A DNA stretch of 64,000 nucleotides from Platanthera guangdongensis (taxonomy: Eukaryota > Streptophyta > Magnoliopsida > Asparagales > Orchidaceae): assembly GCA_039583875.1 (NCBI GenBank), contig CM077158.1, forward strand, positions 243,397,447-243,461,446, read 5' to 3'. This document shows positions 1 through 11,887 of this stretch, piece by piece. How positions within the stretch are numbered: position 1 is the first letter of the stretch; each line of letters begins with the position of its first letter. Made by a program: the position numbers and the translations under genes. The notes beneath the pieces are model-generated. The model made no database searches, was not told the origin of the DNA, and worked only from the letters and a program-made list of their open reading frames with translations.

Positions 1-553
1 GGCAGATCTCATGTGATCAAAACGAGCATCCAAGTGATCAAATTGATCAGAAACTAACCTCAAAAATTTGGCCTCAGGTATCTCAGATTGTGGAACACTA
101 TGAGGGTCTTGACATGTGATGTGATCTTGGCGACGGTGTTCCTAACATAGAGATCCTGAGGGTCGACTAAACGGCCGTTCCTAACATAATCAGCTCGTGC
201 TCGTGGGTGGACGTAATCTTTATGAATGAGCGACGATGAGAGAGGATGATCAACAAGTTCCGCTCGCGTGCAGAGATGTGAACGACAACAATCATCATAC
301 ATATCGCCTCTAGTGTAATGGGGTCATGCCAGTCGGTCAACATGATCTCTAAAAGGGTTGTGCTGCGATCGAGAATAATCGTCGTAGTAACATGAGGATC
401 TACCTGACAAGGCTCAGTGAGAGCGGGTACAAGTGGACTCGAGACCTCCAAAGTGAGAAGAGTAATAATTGTGACACCTAGACATGACGGACAAACCTAT
501 AGAATCTACAACTGCGTGTCAAAAAGTGCGCGCAACCTGCCTTTGATACCAAT
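1..553 (-). mobile_element. Internal 5' region of an old LTR retrotransposon (element A), truncated by the window edge
   Basis: Read on the minus strand, the LTR that ends at 554 is followed after two bases by TGGTATCAAAG (551-541), a typical plant primer-binding site for initiator tRNA-Met. The sequence from there to position 1 is therefore the leader and start of the internal region of a minus-strand element whose body lies left of the window. Short open stretches exist on the minus strand but I recognise no Gag domain in them. Lineage is inferred only from sharing its LTR with element B, which has a Ty3/gypsy integrase tail. Confidence 0.6.
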
Positions 554-1249
554 TGACGCAGGAGGGATCTATAGGCGGCGGAAAAATCAATGACGTAAGC
601 CTACATGTTACGCAAAGCCCAACGGATTAAGTCAGAGTTAGATAATAAATTAAAACATCACACGCGGATAAATTTACAACAAGACAAAATAATTAATTAT
701 GGCGAAACCGACTTAGGCTTTCCTCCGTGTGGAGGGCAAAAACGAGAGCGCGCAACGAATAAACCCTTGCTGCAGTTAGAGATTAATCCATGCACAAATA
801 ACTATAATAAAATGAACACTCAAACTAACATGTAATAAGCAAACTGTGACAATGTTTTACAACACCAAAACCAAATACAAAAACACAATACGAATATTAT
901 GGCTGTTGAAAATAAAGGGATTTGAACGTTGGAGGGCTCAAGGAGGGGTTCCGGTGGTGAATAGGTGGTGGGAGGTGACTCCACGGGTGGGAATAGGTGG
1001 CGGCCAGAGGGAAGAGTGCTGGAAGGAAAACTGAAGTTGTGTGGTTGCTGGATACGGGGATAGTTGAGTGGCGGACTGATGGTAGGATGGCTGGAGGGGA
1101 GGATTAGGAGGGTGGCGGCAGCCTTTTTGCTGGGAGGAAAAAAAAATAGGGGCAGCAGTCGGCGGTTCTAGCAGGGAGGACAGGGTAAAACGGCGGTAGG
1201 GGAGGGTGGCTGGCGGCTGGGATAGGGAGAAAAAACTATAGGATGAATA
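554..1249 (-). repeat. Partial LTR of element A (inverted relative to 14339-15031)
   Basis: This segment is the reverse complement of 14339-15031 at high identity. The terminal stretch next to the primer-binding site, the pyrimidine-rich stretch near 1090-1210 and the block around 610-830 all match. Homology stops near 1249, so the upstream part of the LTR (U3 with promoter) is missing. The LTR ends in CA on the minus strand at 554. It is an older fragment in opposite orientation to element B. Confidence 0.7.
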
Positions 1250-2530
1250 GTTATTATGTTCTTCGAATTTTACAAGTAGGTTTTTCTTCAACAGTTATTT
1301 TGCCCTTTAGATAAACAGTGTTTTTTTCTGCTGCAGTTTTATTTGGATGCCACCAAAATTAAAAATTTTATGCAAACCTTGCTGAACCAAAACTTTCAAT
1401 TAGGCAGATCAATTTAGGATAACGGGAATGTCTGTCGTATCTTATAATAACAAAAATTTTATTATTTTATTTTATATGCCGTGTAATTATTGATAGTTTT
1501 GTATTTCAAAAAAAAAAATTTCACAAAACTTTGTTTTTACCAAACAGTGTTTATGCACGGCTTTTCGAACAGCTCTCAAACTCCATTGTACACAGTTTTT
1601 TACTGCAAACTTCATTTTCCACAAACAACTCCTTTTTGAAACTTCATTTCTAACAACTTTTTCTCAATCAATAACAATCAAAACAAACAAAGTATTAGTC
1701 TCGTCAACAAAATTTCCATAGAAGTTCTACGAGAGTCTATGATAGACCACACATTGATAAGGAGGCATTGCCGTGAAGTGTGGTACAAAGCGTTATCTAT
1801 ACTAAAGGGAAATTTTCTTTTGGTGAAATATTATGCATCTCTATTTTACCTTATATACTTTTTTCATATTTACTACATGATAAAAAAGCAAGTGATGAAA
1901 CGCTTTAAAGTCAAGTTAATCATTCATTTTCTATTTTGAAGGTTGTGGACATGGGCAGTGGTTTGTAATAATGCTCGGTTGTGGCTAGACTGGTAGTTGG
2001 ATACTATCAATGATGCACACTGCGCATGAGGGAGACGGTACACGGCTACTAGTTGTGGACAATAAATATATTTTTAAATAGAGACAGAGTAAATTAATAA
2101 ATACTATTGAGACTTATAAAGAATAAAGGTTATTGATCTTGTGAAAGGTGTGGTGAGTAAAAAAATAGCTATAAATATTGATGATTTATATAATGTGATT
2201 AATAAAATGAAATAATAGCGAAGGCATGTGATAAAAGAATTATATATGCAAATATTGTGTTAAGATTAATGGAAAAACAGAGAAAGGGGATGATTTTCGT
2301 ATGAGCCTTATTGACCTTGAGAAGGCAGAATATAGTTGATTTTGTTGCACATCTTAAAGTTATTAAAGTTACCTACAAAGGAAAATTGGCTTGTATTAAA
2401 AGTAGCTATTGAGTGACTAAAGAGTTCCTTCCACCGTAAAATTACATCAAGAATAATCATTATGTGACGAGTCTTTTTTTTATTGAGGTCATGTGTTCAA
2501 GTGTTGGAAGCAGACTCTTGGAACAATGCA
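1250..2530. other. AT-rich intergenic DNA, nothing recognised
   Basis: About 1.3 kb of AT-rich sequence between the LTR fragment and the foldback repeat. Only short chance reading frames occur. I see no exon, RNA gene or terminal repeat. Confidence 0.5.
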
Positions 2531-2797
2531 GGAGAATTTGTAAAATGCACCCTGGAAATATAGGGTTTTGGCAAAATGCACCCCGAAAGTTTAAGATTGG
2601 CAAAATGCACCCTCCAAAGTGAGTTTTCTTGGCAATATGCACCCTCAGTAGGCAAAAAATAAAATGGTCAAAATGTACATTCTAGGGTGCACATTGCCAA
2701 GAAAACTCACTTTGGGGGGTGCATTTTGCCAATTTTAAACTTTTGGGGTGCATTTTGCCAAAAGTCTATATTTCGAGGGTGCATTTTGCCAATTGCC
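2531..2797. repeat. Foldback repeat with ~115-bp arms built on a TGCATTTTGCCAA motif
   Basis: The left arm (about 2531-2645) is the near-perfect reverse complement of the right arm (about 2683-2797) around a 37-bp AT-rich loop. Within each arm the motif TGCATTTTGCCAA, or its complement, recurs at roughly 35-bp spacing, so the hairpin is itself internally repetitive. No target-site duplication or transposase is evident. It may be a foldback MITE or a template-switch product. Transcripts through it would form a long hairpin suited to small-RNA production, which is inference. Confidence 0.75.
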
Positions 2798-2805
2798 CCA
2801 AAAAT

Positions 2806-2925
2806 GCATGGTAAGATTTGCCTACATTTCACCTTTGTGGTGGGACACTTTCCCGGACCCTCGTTGTGCGGGGATGCCTTTGTGCACCAGGTTGCCCTGC
2901 CCTTTTTATACAGAGGTTTACAGAG
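2806..2925 (+). mobile_element. SINE 3' fragment, Au-like
   Basis: The block has the order typical of the 3' half of plant Au-type SINEs: a GTAAGRTTTGCC-like start, a stretch ending in a CCCGGACC box, a short hairpin around TGCGGGG, then TTTGTGCACC and a GGTTGCCC box before a T-rich end. The tRNA-derived 5' half with the Pol III A and B boxes is absent; the fragment directly follows the foldback repeat. The call rests on recalled family structure. Confidence 0.5.
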
Positions 2926-4030
2926 ATATTCAAAATAAGGTACCATGGTCTGTACATTTTGTGAATAACATATTTTGAATCATTTAATACTTACTAAAAC
3001 TAATAAACAATGAAGAAAATATTTAAAAGATAAGGACTTAAAATTAGTAGATATTGAGCATATTATGCAATTTTAACCATTATAAACATGCAATAATAAA
3101 AGATAAAATGATACAAAAGTAAATTTTAAATTTAAAAATTTAAATCAATTATACAAAATAATGCTGATTGATGTAATCTAAAATCCTGAAATTTATATTT
3201 TTAAATAAATAAATAAATTTGGAATCTTTTTTAAAATTATGCGCTGCTAGCTAGTTCACGCATACTATCATGCGACACTCAGCTTAGGTTTCGCTAAGCG
3301 CATAGTTAGCTAACAATCGAGCGATTATTTAAAATGAAGTAATATTCCTCAGAGTATATCAAGAACGACGAACAAGAGCGATTTTTTCAATTAACGACAA
3401 ACAGGTAAGGTGATAACAAGGACAAGTCTGAATTTTAGAAAATCATATAATATTAAGCATAAAATAATACTAACATAATATAGCAAATTGAGAAAAAAAA
3501 TGGTTGAGTCCACTCGAGCATACTCATAGTCTGAGGACCTACCTTATGATACATCACACTCTGGATGAGTTTTGGGACACGCCGCCCGCTGACCCACCCT
3601 ATTAGTTCTTCCTTGGCGGGGGACACGCACCACACTCGAGAGTCACGTCTTTTAGTCAATATACACGATTTTCATTTAGGTGGCCGCCGCATTCGTGATG
3701 ACTTTTCTTACACACCTCCCGGTGAGCCCCCTGATGCGTTACACTCCCCGAGAGACATTTTGCTCTTCATGAACTGACCCTTGAGTGTATATGTTTCGCA
3801 CGGTCACCTGACTCGGCACACACAAGATGAATTTTTCTACACTTCAAGAGAGCCTCATGATAGGCCACCTCCTTTGATAAATTTTCAGGTCATTATTAAA
3901 TTTTCTCATAGGGAGTATGTTGTGTCGGTCATGTGTAATTTACATCATTTGCATGTGTCTGTTGAGTCATTCCGTCATCATTTGCATGAGTCTGTTGTGC
4001 TGTCTGTTCATCGTTTGTCTGTGTCATGAA
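2926..4030. other. Degenerate AT-rich DNA grading into decayed gypsy sequence
   Basis: 2926-3560 is AT-rich with no recognisable gene. From about 3560 the base composition changes and the sequence probably belongs to the decayed gypsy element whose integrase tail becomes readable near 4051, but stops and frameshifts prevent a domain call. Confidence 0.35.
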
Positions 4031-4050
4031 TCGGGCCGACGAATAATCCA

Positions 4051-5009
4051 TATTGGTAATAAATCTTGCAAATCACATGCAGATGTTCATTGACAAGTGC
4101 AAGTACTTCATGAAGGCGAACAATTGATGGTGAGAATCTCCGTTGAGAGGCTCCGTGCTAGGCTTGCTAAAAGTTTGAGCGTTCGACGAATGGATCCCTA
4201 CTTAGTTCAGAGACGCATCGAGACAAATGTTTATGAGCTGGACATCCCTACGAGCATGGGTACCCATACTGTGTTCAATGTCTAGGAGCTGACGCCATAC
4301 GTTGCACCTCACGAGTATTCGGGCCCACATCTTGATTGCCATCCCTAGCCTTTACCTCAATTTTTACCACCCACCACTCGGTCTACCCCCGAGCCCTTGC
4401 CACCACAGTCATTGCCCCGTGCTCAGCCCATCCCTGACCCCCACTTACCCGGGATCCAGTCCCGAACGACCTCACCATTGGCACCTCGGATCCCACCGGA
4501 TCCTTCTACTAGTGTGTTGAGAGATGAGCTTATCACTGAGATCATTACGCTTGAGTCCGCCCCTTTACGGGCAGTCTTGGGTGTCGCTCCCTGGTTCGCT
4601 GGCTCGAATGATTCTTCACTGACGACACCTCGATGCTACAAACAGAGCTTGATCGACTCCCCCCCTGAAATTCGACTTCAGTACGACCGTCTCCATTCAT
4701 CAGAGATGGAAGCTTTCAGTCCAGAGGAGTTAAATGACAAGGACACTTTTTCAGCGCTGACATTTGGACAACCTCTGGTGGGACTCTTCGAGTTTTACCT
4801 GACAGATAGCGAGAGAATTCTGATCTCTATTCATCTGGAGATGAATTCTTTCAAGTCGGGGAGATTGATGCAGAGTAGAGACGAGCACGAGTTTTTGGCC
4901 CATTTGAGGCTGATTTGGCGACTTAACATATATGGAGCGCCCAGATCAACGATCCGACTCCGTGGATGTGCCCGGATTCGCGTTGCGAATCAATTTCATA
5001 TATAGCTTT
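4051..5009 (+). pseudogene. Ty3/gypsy integrase C-terminal tail (element B), decayed
   Basis: One frame reads the end of a plant Ty3/gypsy integrase: a spacer ending in HADVH, a GEQLMVRISVERL block, a DPYLVQRRI block, and NVYELDIP...FNV followed by ELTPY. This corresponds to the GPY/F-type module that follows the catalytic core. An in-frame TGA occurs just before the QVQVLHEGE segment and a TAG just after FNV. Beyond ELTPY comes a proline-rich linker and about 150 codons that may be a damaged C-terminal extension or chromodomain. The copy is interrupted at 5009 by the younger gypsy element. Confidence 0.65.
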
Positions 5010-7010
5010 TGTAACACCCCCCATCCGTCACGAGTAATATAACAGAAGGTCCGGCCGGGGCCCCACGTCATATGAAACAGACAAACGAAAGAGTTACTAA
5101 ATGAAACCAAAAACCCTTAAAAGATTTTGAAAACGCAATCCTAACACAGAGTTGCGTTCTAGCGGAAGAATAAAAAGAGTTTCAATAAAAACCGCACCCA
5201 AAGGCAAATGTCCACTAACCACAATAGAAATGAAATACAACGTCCACAACTGGCCTTAAGGCCTTACAACAAAAGTGTTTTACTCAAATAAAAATGGTTT
5301 GCAGACATCGGCATGCAGACCGACAACACATGAAAAGCAACTAAACAAACAGTTGTGCCTTCGAGGGCCAGCACAGCAAGAAGGGCTTCAGCCCGCTATT
5401 TCCCGCTTGGCTTCGCAGCACCTGCAAGCAAACATTCCACCAAGCGGCGACAAACAAAGCAACGGTCATCAAGGGCTGATCAAATTATAACGACCCCACC
5501 CCTTTCTCGGGGTGGCTGTGCTTCTTCCCTGCAAGCGGATTAGCATAAATACATAAACCTAGATTGTGCTATTTAAGCACCATTCAACACAAACGTTGGC
5601 ACGATCGGCCCAACGTCTCGTGCACACAGGGCACCTTAACGGTGTACCGGACTTCCCCGGGTCCCACCACCATTCTCAGTCCTAGACTGAATGGCAACAC
5701 GCTGAGCATTCGCTAGCCGTGACTCAAGGTCCTCGACTCTCTCCTATGCCTGTAGCAACACACCAGTTCCTTAGGTAGTCGAACTACACCACATAGTGCA
5801 GGTACAGTTCAGTAAAGCCCGTTACTCAAATCGTCGTACCCAACACGCACGACGCGGGTTAACCTCCCCTTGCCTGTTATCGCATACATAACCGATTGTT
5901 ATGTAACAAGGGTGAAACTCGCGGCCACCAGAGTTGCGCGCCCAAGGCACACAACTCCACACACCAGCCCTACAGTCTCCGAGAGACGGGCTTCGCACAA
6001 ACACGACAAAACTCCCCGGGAGTTAATGCCGACGATCCAACGACTTCGTGCAAACATTAGGGTGTTTCCTGGAGCACACCTCCAGTACTAACTGCCGCCC
6101 CGGGCAGACCCCCATTCCAAAATATTCAACTTCCACGGAGTCTTCTCCGAGAACCACAGAACATCACCAATCCAGACCAACATGTCCGGATGGGTTTCAC
6201 ACAACATGCTTAAACCGTACTCGCGCTTCCGGGTGCTAATGCAAATAATAGCGGGGATGTAAACATCAACCCGTCGGAGAGCACCCTTCCCCCACCCGTC
6301 GGTGGAGAGGGGCTTCCATGCAAATATGCTAATTAAGGGCTTCACCTGCTCAAGAAGAAAAGTCGTTACCCTTGACGCGCGTTTCAGAGGCATGACTTGA
6401 TCACGGACTCACGAACAATTCTCGTAGTGGCTGTCCACGCACCGATCCGAGCTCCGAAGGGGATGTTCTTCTGACACCACTGGTTGGCCTCTCTCAAAGA
6501 GTCCAAGCCCAAACCCTACCCTTATTGGTCGGCCACGAGGAGAGGAGGAAGGTGCTCCCAGAAATCGGAGGGAGACGCTCGGGTTTTTCCACCTTACGGG
6601 AAGCGGCCGGGACAGAGGAAAGAGGAGTCGGCTTGCTCTTCGTTGGCGACAGCCTCTACTGCGAGTGAGGGAGAAAGAGAGGAAGGGGGATCGGGCTTCT
6701 TCCTCCTAGCCGACGATGGGAAGGAGGGAGACGAGGCTCGGGCTCGGCTTGCGCGTGAGAGAGGACGGGAGAGATGGAGAGAGATAAAGAGGAAGAGGAG
6801 GGAACTCCTTCCTCCTTCAGCCGGCGGCCGATCTGCACCTTCCAACGGCGACGGGAGACGCAGCTGCTGCGCGCGAGAGGAGAAATTGGGAGGGAGAGGG
6901 AAAGGTCGGGATTTTAGGTTTAGGGGGGGAAAGAGATTTATATAAAACCCTAGCCCGAAACCCGCTATTCGCAGCCCCAAAACATTTCAGATTAAAATCG
7001 GGGCGTTACA
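5010..7010 (-). repeat. 3' LTR of gypsy-1
   Basis: Near-identical to 11888-13863. The main difference is about 35 bp at 5495-5530 (a CCACCCC...GGGGTGG mini-hairpin and flank) that is missing from the other LTR. The related gypsy-2 LTR has an equivalent segment, so the other LTR lost it. The GA-rich stretch 6530-6945 gives a long open frame by composition only. Confidence 0.93.
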
Positions 7011-7030
7011 ATTCTCTCCTGCTTAATGAA
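7011..7030 (-). other. Polypurine tract of gypsy-1
   Basis: On the minus strand an AAGCAGGAGAGAA stretch directly precedes the TGTAACG start of the 3' LTR. It sits where the plus-strand primer of reverse transcription is expected. Confidence 0.75.
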
Positions 7031-7045
7031 ATTTCGTCCCGAAAT

Positions 7046-10000
7046 TTAAAATATGAATAACAAAATGAAATTCATCATACTTGAGTAAAACAAATCAGGG
7101 TATCCCTCACGCATGACCTCTTCTGGCTCCTAAGAGAGCTCCTCACGACCACAATTGTCCCAACGGAGTCTCACCAACTTGATTGCCTTTCTCCGTAACT
7201 GTCGTATGTCGCTATCGACAATGCAAACTGGCTTCACCCTGGTAGATAGGCCACTATCCACCGACACAACATCGACCTCTAACACAGAATCGGGTTCCCG
7301 CACCGCCTTCCTCAACACAGAAATATGGAAGACGTCGTGCAACCCACTCAGCTCCGTCGATAAGGCAAGTCGGTAAGCTGCCTCGCCGATGCGTTCGGTG
7401 ATCTCGAATGACCCTAAATACCTTGGACTCAGCTTCTTCAAGCGTCGAACCCTCGACACTCCTTTGAAAGACTTTATCTTCAAGTATACCCAATCTCCAA
7501 CCACGAACTCCACGTTCCGGTGTTTGGCGTTGTAATACTTCGCCTGACGATCTTGGGCGATCAACAACCGCTCTCGAATGGTCCGTATGGACTCATTCGC
7601 CTCAACAACATCTTTGCGCTTCAACAGCTTGGTATCACCGGTTTCTGCCCATGTTAACGGAGTGCGGCACTTCCTGGCGTATAACGCCTCGTACGGGGCC
7701 ATCTGAATACTTGTCTGATAACTGTTGTTATAGGCAAACTCTATCATGTGAAGGTGATCCTTTCAACGCTGTCCGAAGTCCAAAACGCACATTCGCAGCA
7801 TATCTTCCATCGTACGATTTGTTCTCTCAGTTTGCCCATCAGTCTGCGGATGGAAGGCAGTACTAAACTTGAGCTTTGTGCCCAATGACCGATGAACGTG
7901 CCTCCAATCACCGGACGTAAACCGCCCATCACAGTCGCTAACTTTGCTGCGAGGGACGCCGTGTAACCGCACGATGTTCTCCACATACAACTTTGCTAGT
8001 TTCTCCACTGGATCGCTTTTCCGATTCGGGATAAAATGCGCAACTTTGGTCAACCGATCGACAATCACCCAGATAGAATCGTTTTTCTGCAATGACTTTG
8101 GCAAACCGTGCACAAAATCCATGGAAATATCATCAAATTTCCACTCCGGGATCGGCAACGATTTCAAGAAGCCTCCTGGTCGTTGGCACTCGGCCTTCAC
8201 TAGCGCGCATGTTTGACATTTTGCCACATATAGGGCTATGTCCTTCTTCATACCTGGCCACCAGAACAGTATCTTCATGTGCTTGTACATCTTTGAGCTC
8301 CCCGGGTAGATTGAGTACTTGGTATTGTGAGCCTCATACATCAACTCTTCCCGTAGAGTGCCAGACTTTGAGACGCACAAGCGAGCACCTTTTCGCAGAA
8401 GACCGTCTTCAACCAAGAACTAGGAATTTAACCCTTCCGCTGCGTAGCGCTTCATGCTCTCATCGAGCTCCAACGCTCTCCGAACTCTGTCCGCAAGGTC
8501 ACACTGCACCTCCGTCCAGTTCAAACATGCGTTTGCACTAGTGCTCCTGTCGACACAGGTGATACCCAAGGCTTCCAATTCTTGGATTAAACGTTCATCA
8601 TGCATGCACAACCAGTTTGCTCGTGCTGGAGTTCTGCGACTCAAAGCATCTGCGACCACATTCCTTTTCCCGGGTGTGTAATGTATCTCAAAGGTGTAAT
8701 CTCCGAGGAATTCCGTCCACCTTCTCTGCCGCATGTTCAACTCCTTCTGGTTCAACAGGTACTTAAGGCTCTTATGATCCGTAAAGATGTCAACCTTCAC
8801 GCCATATAAATAATGCCGCCATAGCTTTAGGGCGAATATCACCGCCACTAACTCCAAGTTGTGGACGAGATAGTTTCTCTCATGCACCTTCAACTGGCGT
8901 GAGCCGTACGCTATAACATTTCCAAATTGTAGGAGGACGCAACTTAAGCCGCTCCCTGAGGCATCGCTATAAATCTCGTAGCCGTCCGAACCACATGGCG
9001 AACTCAAAATAGACGTCGTGGTCAGACGACCCTTCAGTTCCTCAAAAGCTCGTGCGCACTCCGACGACCACACAAACTTCTGATCCTTTCTCGTCAAGGT
9101 AGTGAGAGGTAAAGCTATTCGCGAGTTCTCCACGAACCTCCTGTAGTAGCCGGCAAGTTCCAGGAAACTCCGGACTTCCTCCACTGAAGTTTACACTGGC
9201 CACTCCTGTATATCTGCTATCTTTGCTGGATCCACAACGATACCCTCTCCACTAATGACATGACCGAGAAACGCCACAGACAATAGCCAAAACTCGCACT
9301 TAGAGAACTTGACATATAGTCGACTCCTCCTCAAGGTGTGCAAAACCAATCTCAAATGGTTCGCATGATCCTCCTATGACTGCGAGTATACCAATATGTC
9401 ATCTATGAAGACTATCACAAATCGGTCTAGATACTCCCGAAAGGTTCTGTTCATCAAATCATGAATACCGATGGCGTATTTGTCAACCCGAACGACATCA
9501 CGGTGAACTTATACTGACCATAGCGTGTGCCAAACGCTGTCTTGGGAATATCACTCTCCCTTATACGCAACTGATAATAGCCAGACTTCAGATCCAGCTT
9601 CGAGTAGACGGTTGATCCAGCTAACTGATCAAACAAATCATCGATTCTCGGAATCGGATACTTGTTCTTCTCTGTCAGCTTGTTCAGCTCTCGGTAGTCA
9701 ATGCATAGACGCAGGCTCCCGTCCTTCTTTTTCACGAAAAGGACCGACGCACTCCAAGGTGAACCACTTGAACGTATGTAACCCTGCTCTAGCAATTCCT
9801 GCAGCTGAACCTTCAGCTCCGCCATCTCCTTTGGCGCCACTCTGTATGGTGCACGGGGCACATGTTTCGCACCTGGCACCAGATCAATAGGGAAGTCGAT
9901 CTCTCGCTGGGGTGGAATCCCAGGGAGATCCTTAGGGAACACATCGGCGAACTCTGATACGATAGGAATGTCACCCAAACGAGACTTCGGTTCTACAGTC

Positions 10001-10442
10001 TCCAATAGCGTGAAGAACAACTCCGCGCCCTTCTGAACCGCTTTGACCACTTGGAGAGCAGACATCAGTGTCTTGCTCGATCCTCGCATACCAACGAATT
10101 TGGTCTCGCATTCAGTACCCTGCCCCAAGGTGATTTCCTTCGAGTTGCAGTCAATACAAGCAAGCTGCTCTGAAAGCCAATCCATGTCAAAGATAACGTC
10201 GAACTCGGATATGGGCAGTACAGATGCTTCCAACTTAAAATCATGATTCCCTATCCGCACCTGAACACATCAGGACCTATCCGCACGCATCAGGCAACCG
10301 TTAGGCAGCAAAACATCCAATCTATTAGTTGAAAGAACAGAAGACACTCCGATGCGCAATACGAAGTCCTTGGATAGAAAGGAATGAGAAGCGCCTGTAT
10401 CGAACAGTGCTCTCTCCGGATAGTCCCAAATCAGGACAAAAC
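7046..10442 (-). pseudogene. gypsy-1 pol: protease, reverse transcriptase, RNase H, integrase
   Basis: Reading leftward from 10442: an aspartic protease with active site [12 protein letters not shown]; reverse transcriptase with [20 protein letters not shown] and the catalytic [11 protein letters not shown] block; RNase H with [13 protein letters not shown] and [17 protein letters not shown]; a zinc-binding region; and an integrase core with MDFVHGLPKS, VDRLTKVAHFIP and FHPQTDGQTER, ending in a HDVFHISVLRKAV tail. Lesions: TGA at 10270-10272, a frameshift near 9455, TAG near 9377 inside the RT, a stop just upstream of 9184, TAG at 8420-8422, TGA at 7763-7765 and TAG at 7130-7132. It is related to gypsy-2 pol at 44585-47992. 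Non-functional as it stands. Confidence 0.9.
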
Positions 10443-10516
10443 CTAATTCAAACAAGTTAAAGAAGACACAAGGTAACAAGTATATAAAGCAGTAAAAACT
10501 GTATACTATATCGTAC
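10443..10516 (-). other. Probable 74-nt intron between gag and pol of gypsy-1
   Basis: On the minus strand the segment begins GTACGATATAG and ends GAATTAG, is T-rich, and contains a CTTTAAC branch-like motif before the acceptor. Unspliced, it puts a stop right after gag and shifts the frame. Removing exactly 74 nt joins gag (VVTG) to FVLIWDYPERALFDTG in one frame, giving the usual spacing to the protease. gypsy-2 has the same donor position (GCAG before GT at 44515). Splicing is inferred from sequence only. Ribosomal frameshifting is the alternative but would have to cross stops. Confidence 0.6.
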
Positions 10517-11657
10517 CTGTCACCACGTCGTTCTGTTTTATAGCATCCTGTTGGCCAATGTTGTAAACTCGAGGCTGTGTAGTAGTATAATGAGAAGCTG
10601 ATGACTCCACCACTTTGCCCTTTTCAGCATAAGATGCTCCAGTATTCTTCTCAGTCTTCGGCGGGCCACTGCGGCACTCTCGAGCGTAGTGCCCCACCTT
10701 GCCACATGTATAACACGTAACCGGGCCTCGACCCGAAGTAGCTCCAGAAGTAACGGAAGGAGGGGCTGGTCCAGACGACCTAGCCTTCTTGTTCCACCTG
10801 TTGCGGAACCCAGACTTCGAAGAGGTATGCACCTTGTACTCTAGCTTCTTCACAGCCAAGTCTTTCTTACTTTGCACTATCCTCATGTCCTGATCCAAAG
10901 ATCGGACAATGTTTACCAAAACCTGAAAGCCCTGCATCATCGGGCCTGAGAGAAGTAACTTCAGGTCATCCTGCATTCCTTCGTAAAATCTGTTGGTATT
11001 TCGCTGCTCGTCTGCAAACGTAAAGCCGGCGTACCGCCCCAACCTTGTGAACTCATGTAAATAGTCGTCAACGGAACCTTCTCTCTGGGTCAAGCGCTGA
11101 AACTGATTCTCCAACGCAATTCTCTGCGTGGAAGGGAGGTACCTGACCAAAAACAGTCGCGAGAATTTTTCCATAGAAACGTCTGATAGCTTCCTGCCAG
11201 CAAGCTGGTGCAACTCCATCTCATCCCACCATAGCCTTGCCTCTCCATCCAGTAGGAAAGTGGCTATGGTCACCTTCTGTGCTTCATCTGTCTCTGTTGC
11301 CGTCATGGTTCTCTTTATACGTGAGAGCCAATCTTCGACCTGAGTCGGTGATTCCACTCCTGAAAATGTAGGAGGATTGAAGCTCAACACATGCTTCAAC
11401 TGCTTTTCTGTTGCTCGCTTTGCCGCCAAAGGCTCAGCAGGCGCTTGCCTCGCCGCCACTGGCTCAATTACGACAGCCTGCCCCGAGGCCACCACAGGGC
11501 GTACTTGCTCTCTTGGCTGCGCATTGATCATAGAGAACACAACTTCCGCAACTAAACGGATTGTCTCGGCAGAAGGAGGAGGTGTAGGCACCTCCGCCGG
11601 TGCATTACTCTCTGCAGAATGCTGATTTTGAGACTGTTCAGCATCACTTCTGGTCAC
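10506..11657 (-). CDS. gypsy-1 Gag (capsid/nucleocapsid polyprotein)
   Basis: Uninterrupted 383-residue frame. Residues about 80-280 form a retrotransposon Gag domain with the conserved DGEARLWWDEMELHQL and FSRLFLVRYLPSTQR blocks and LTQREGSVDDYLHEFTRLGRY. A CCHC zinc knuckle, CYTCGKVGHYAREC, near residue 315 is the nucleic-acid-binding nucleocapsid motif. It would build the virus-like particle and package element RNA. The start is the first ATG after the leader from the primer-binding site. The terminal TI and stop lie in the putative intron; the spliced gag would end at 10517. It is the only fully open major frame of this element. Confidence 0.9.
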   Translation of the reverse strand: MTRSDAEQSQNQHSAESNAPAEVPTPPPSAETIRLVAEVVFSMINAQPREQVRPVVASGQAVVIEPVAARQAPAEPLAAKRATEKQLKHVLSFNPPTFSGVESPTQVEDWLSRIKRTMTATETDEAQKVTIATFLLDGEARLWWDEMELHQLAGRKLSDVSMEKFSRLFLVRYLPSTQRIALENQFQRLTQREGSVDDYLHEFTRLGRYAGFTFADEQRNTNRFYEGMQDDLKLLLSGPMMQGFQVLVNIVRSLDQDMRIVQSKKDLAVKKLEYKVHTSSKSGFRNRWNKKARSSGPAPPSVTSGATSGRGPVTCYTCGKVGHYARECRSGPPKTEKNTGASYAEKGKVVESSASHYTTTQPRVYNIGQQDAIKQNDVVTGTI

Positions 11658-11868
11658 CTATAGATGTGTTACACGCACTTTAGTGACTAAAAGACATAGC
11701 AAACAACAAACAAAAGAAACCTCAGGTTTCACAAACAATGTTGTTAACGTGTTTTTCATTCCTGAGTGGACATTCATGTGTTCTTTTCATGTTATAATGG
11801 CAACGCACATGAGTGCTCATCACCCTTAAAAGGAATTCGACCACGAATTCAAATAAGGAGGATCGACA

Positions 11869-11884
11869 CCAGAGTCTGATACCA
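11869..11884 (-). other. Primer-binding site of gypsy-1 (initiator tRNA-Met)
   Basis: On the minus strand TGGTATCAGACTCTGG lies four bases inside the 5' LTR end, matching the usual complement to the 3' end of plant initiator tRNA-Met. Confidence 0.85.
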
Positions 11885-11887
11885 AAT

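Noticed and set aside
1739..1939. 66-codon frame in AT-rich DNA
   Set aside because: No domain, no splice context, composition like its surroundings.
6484..6945. Long open frame rich in Gly, Arg, Glu; twin at 13331-13798
   Set aside because: Lies in both LTRs of gypsy-1 and stays open because the DNA is GA-rich; antisense to the element, no domain.
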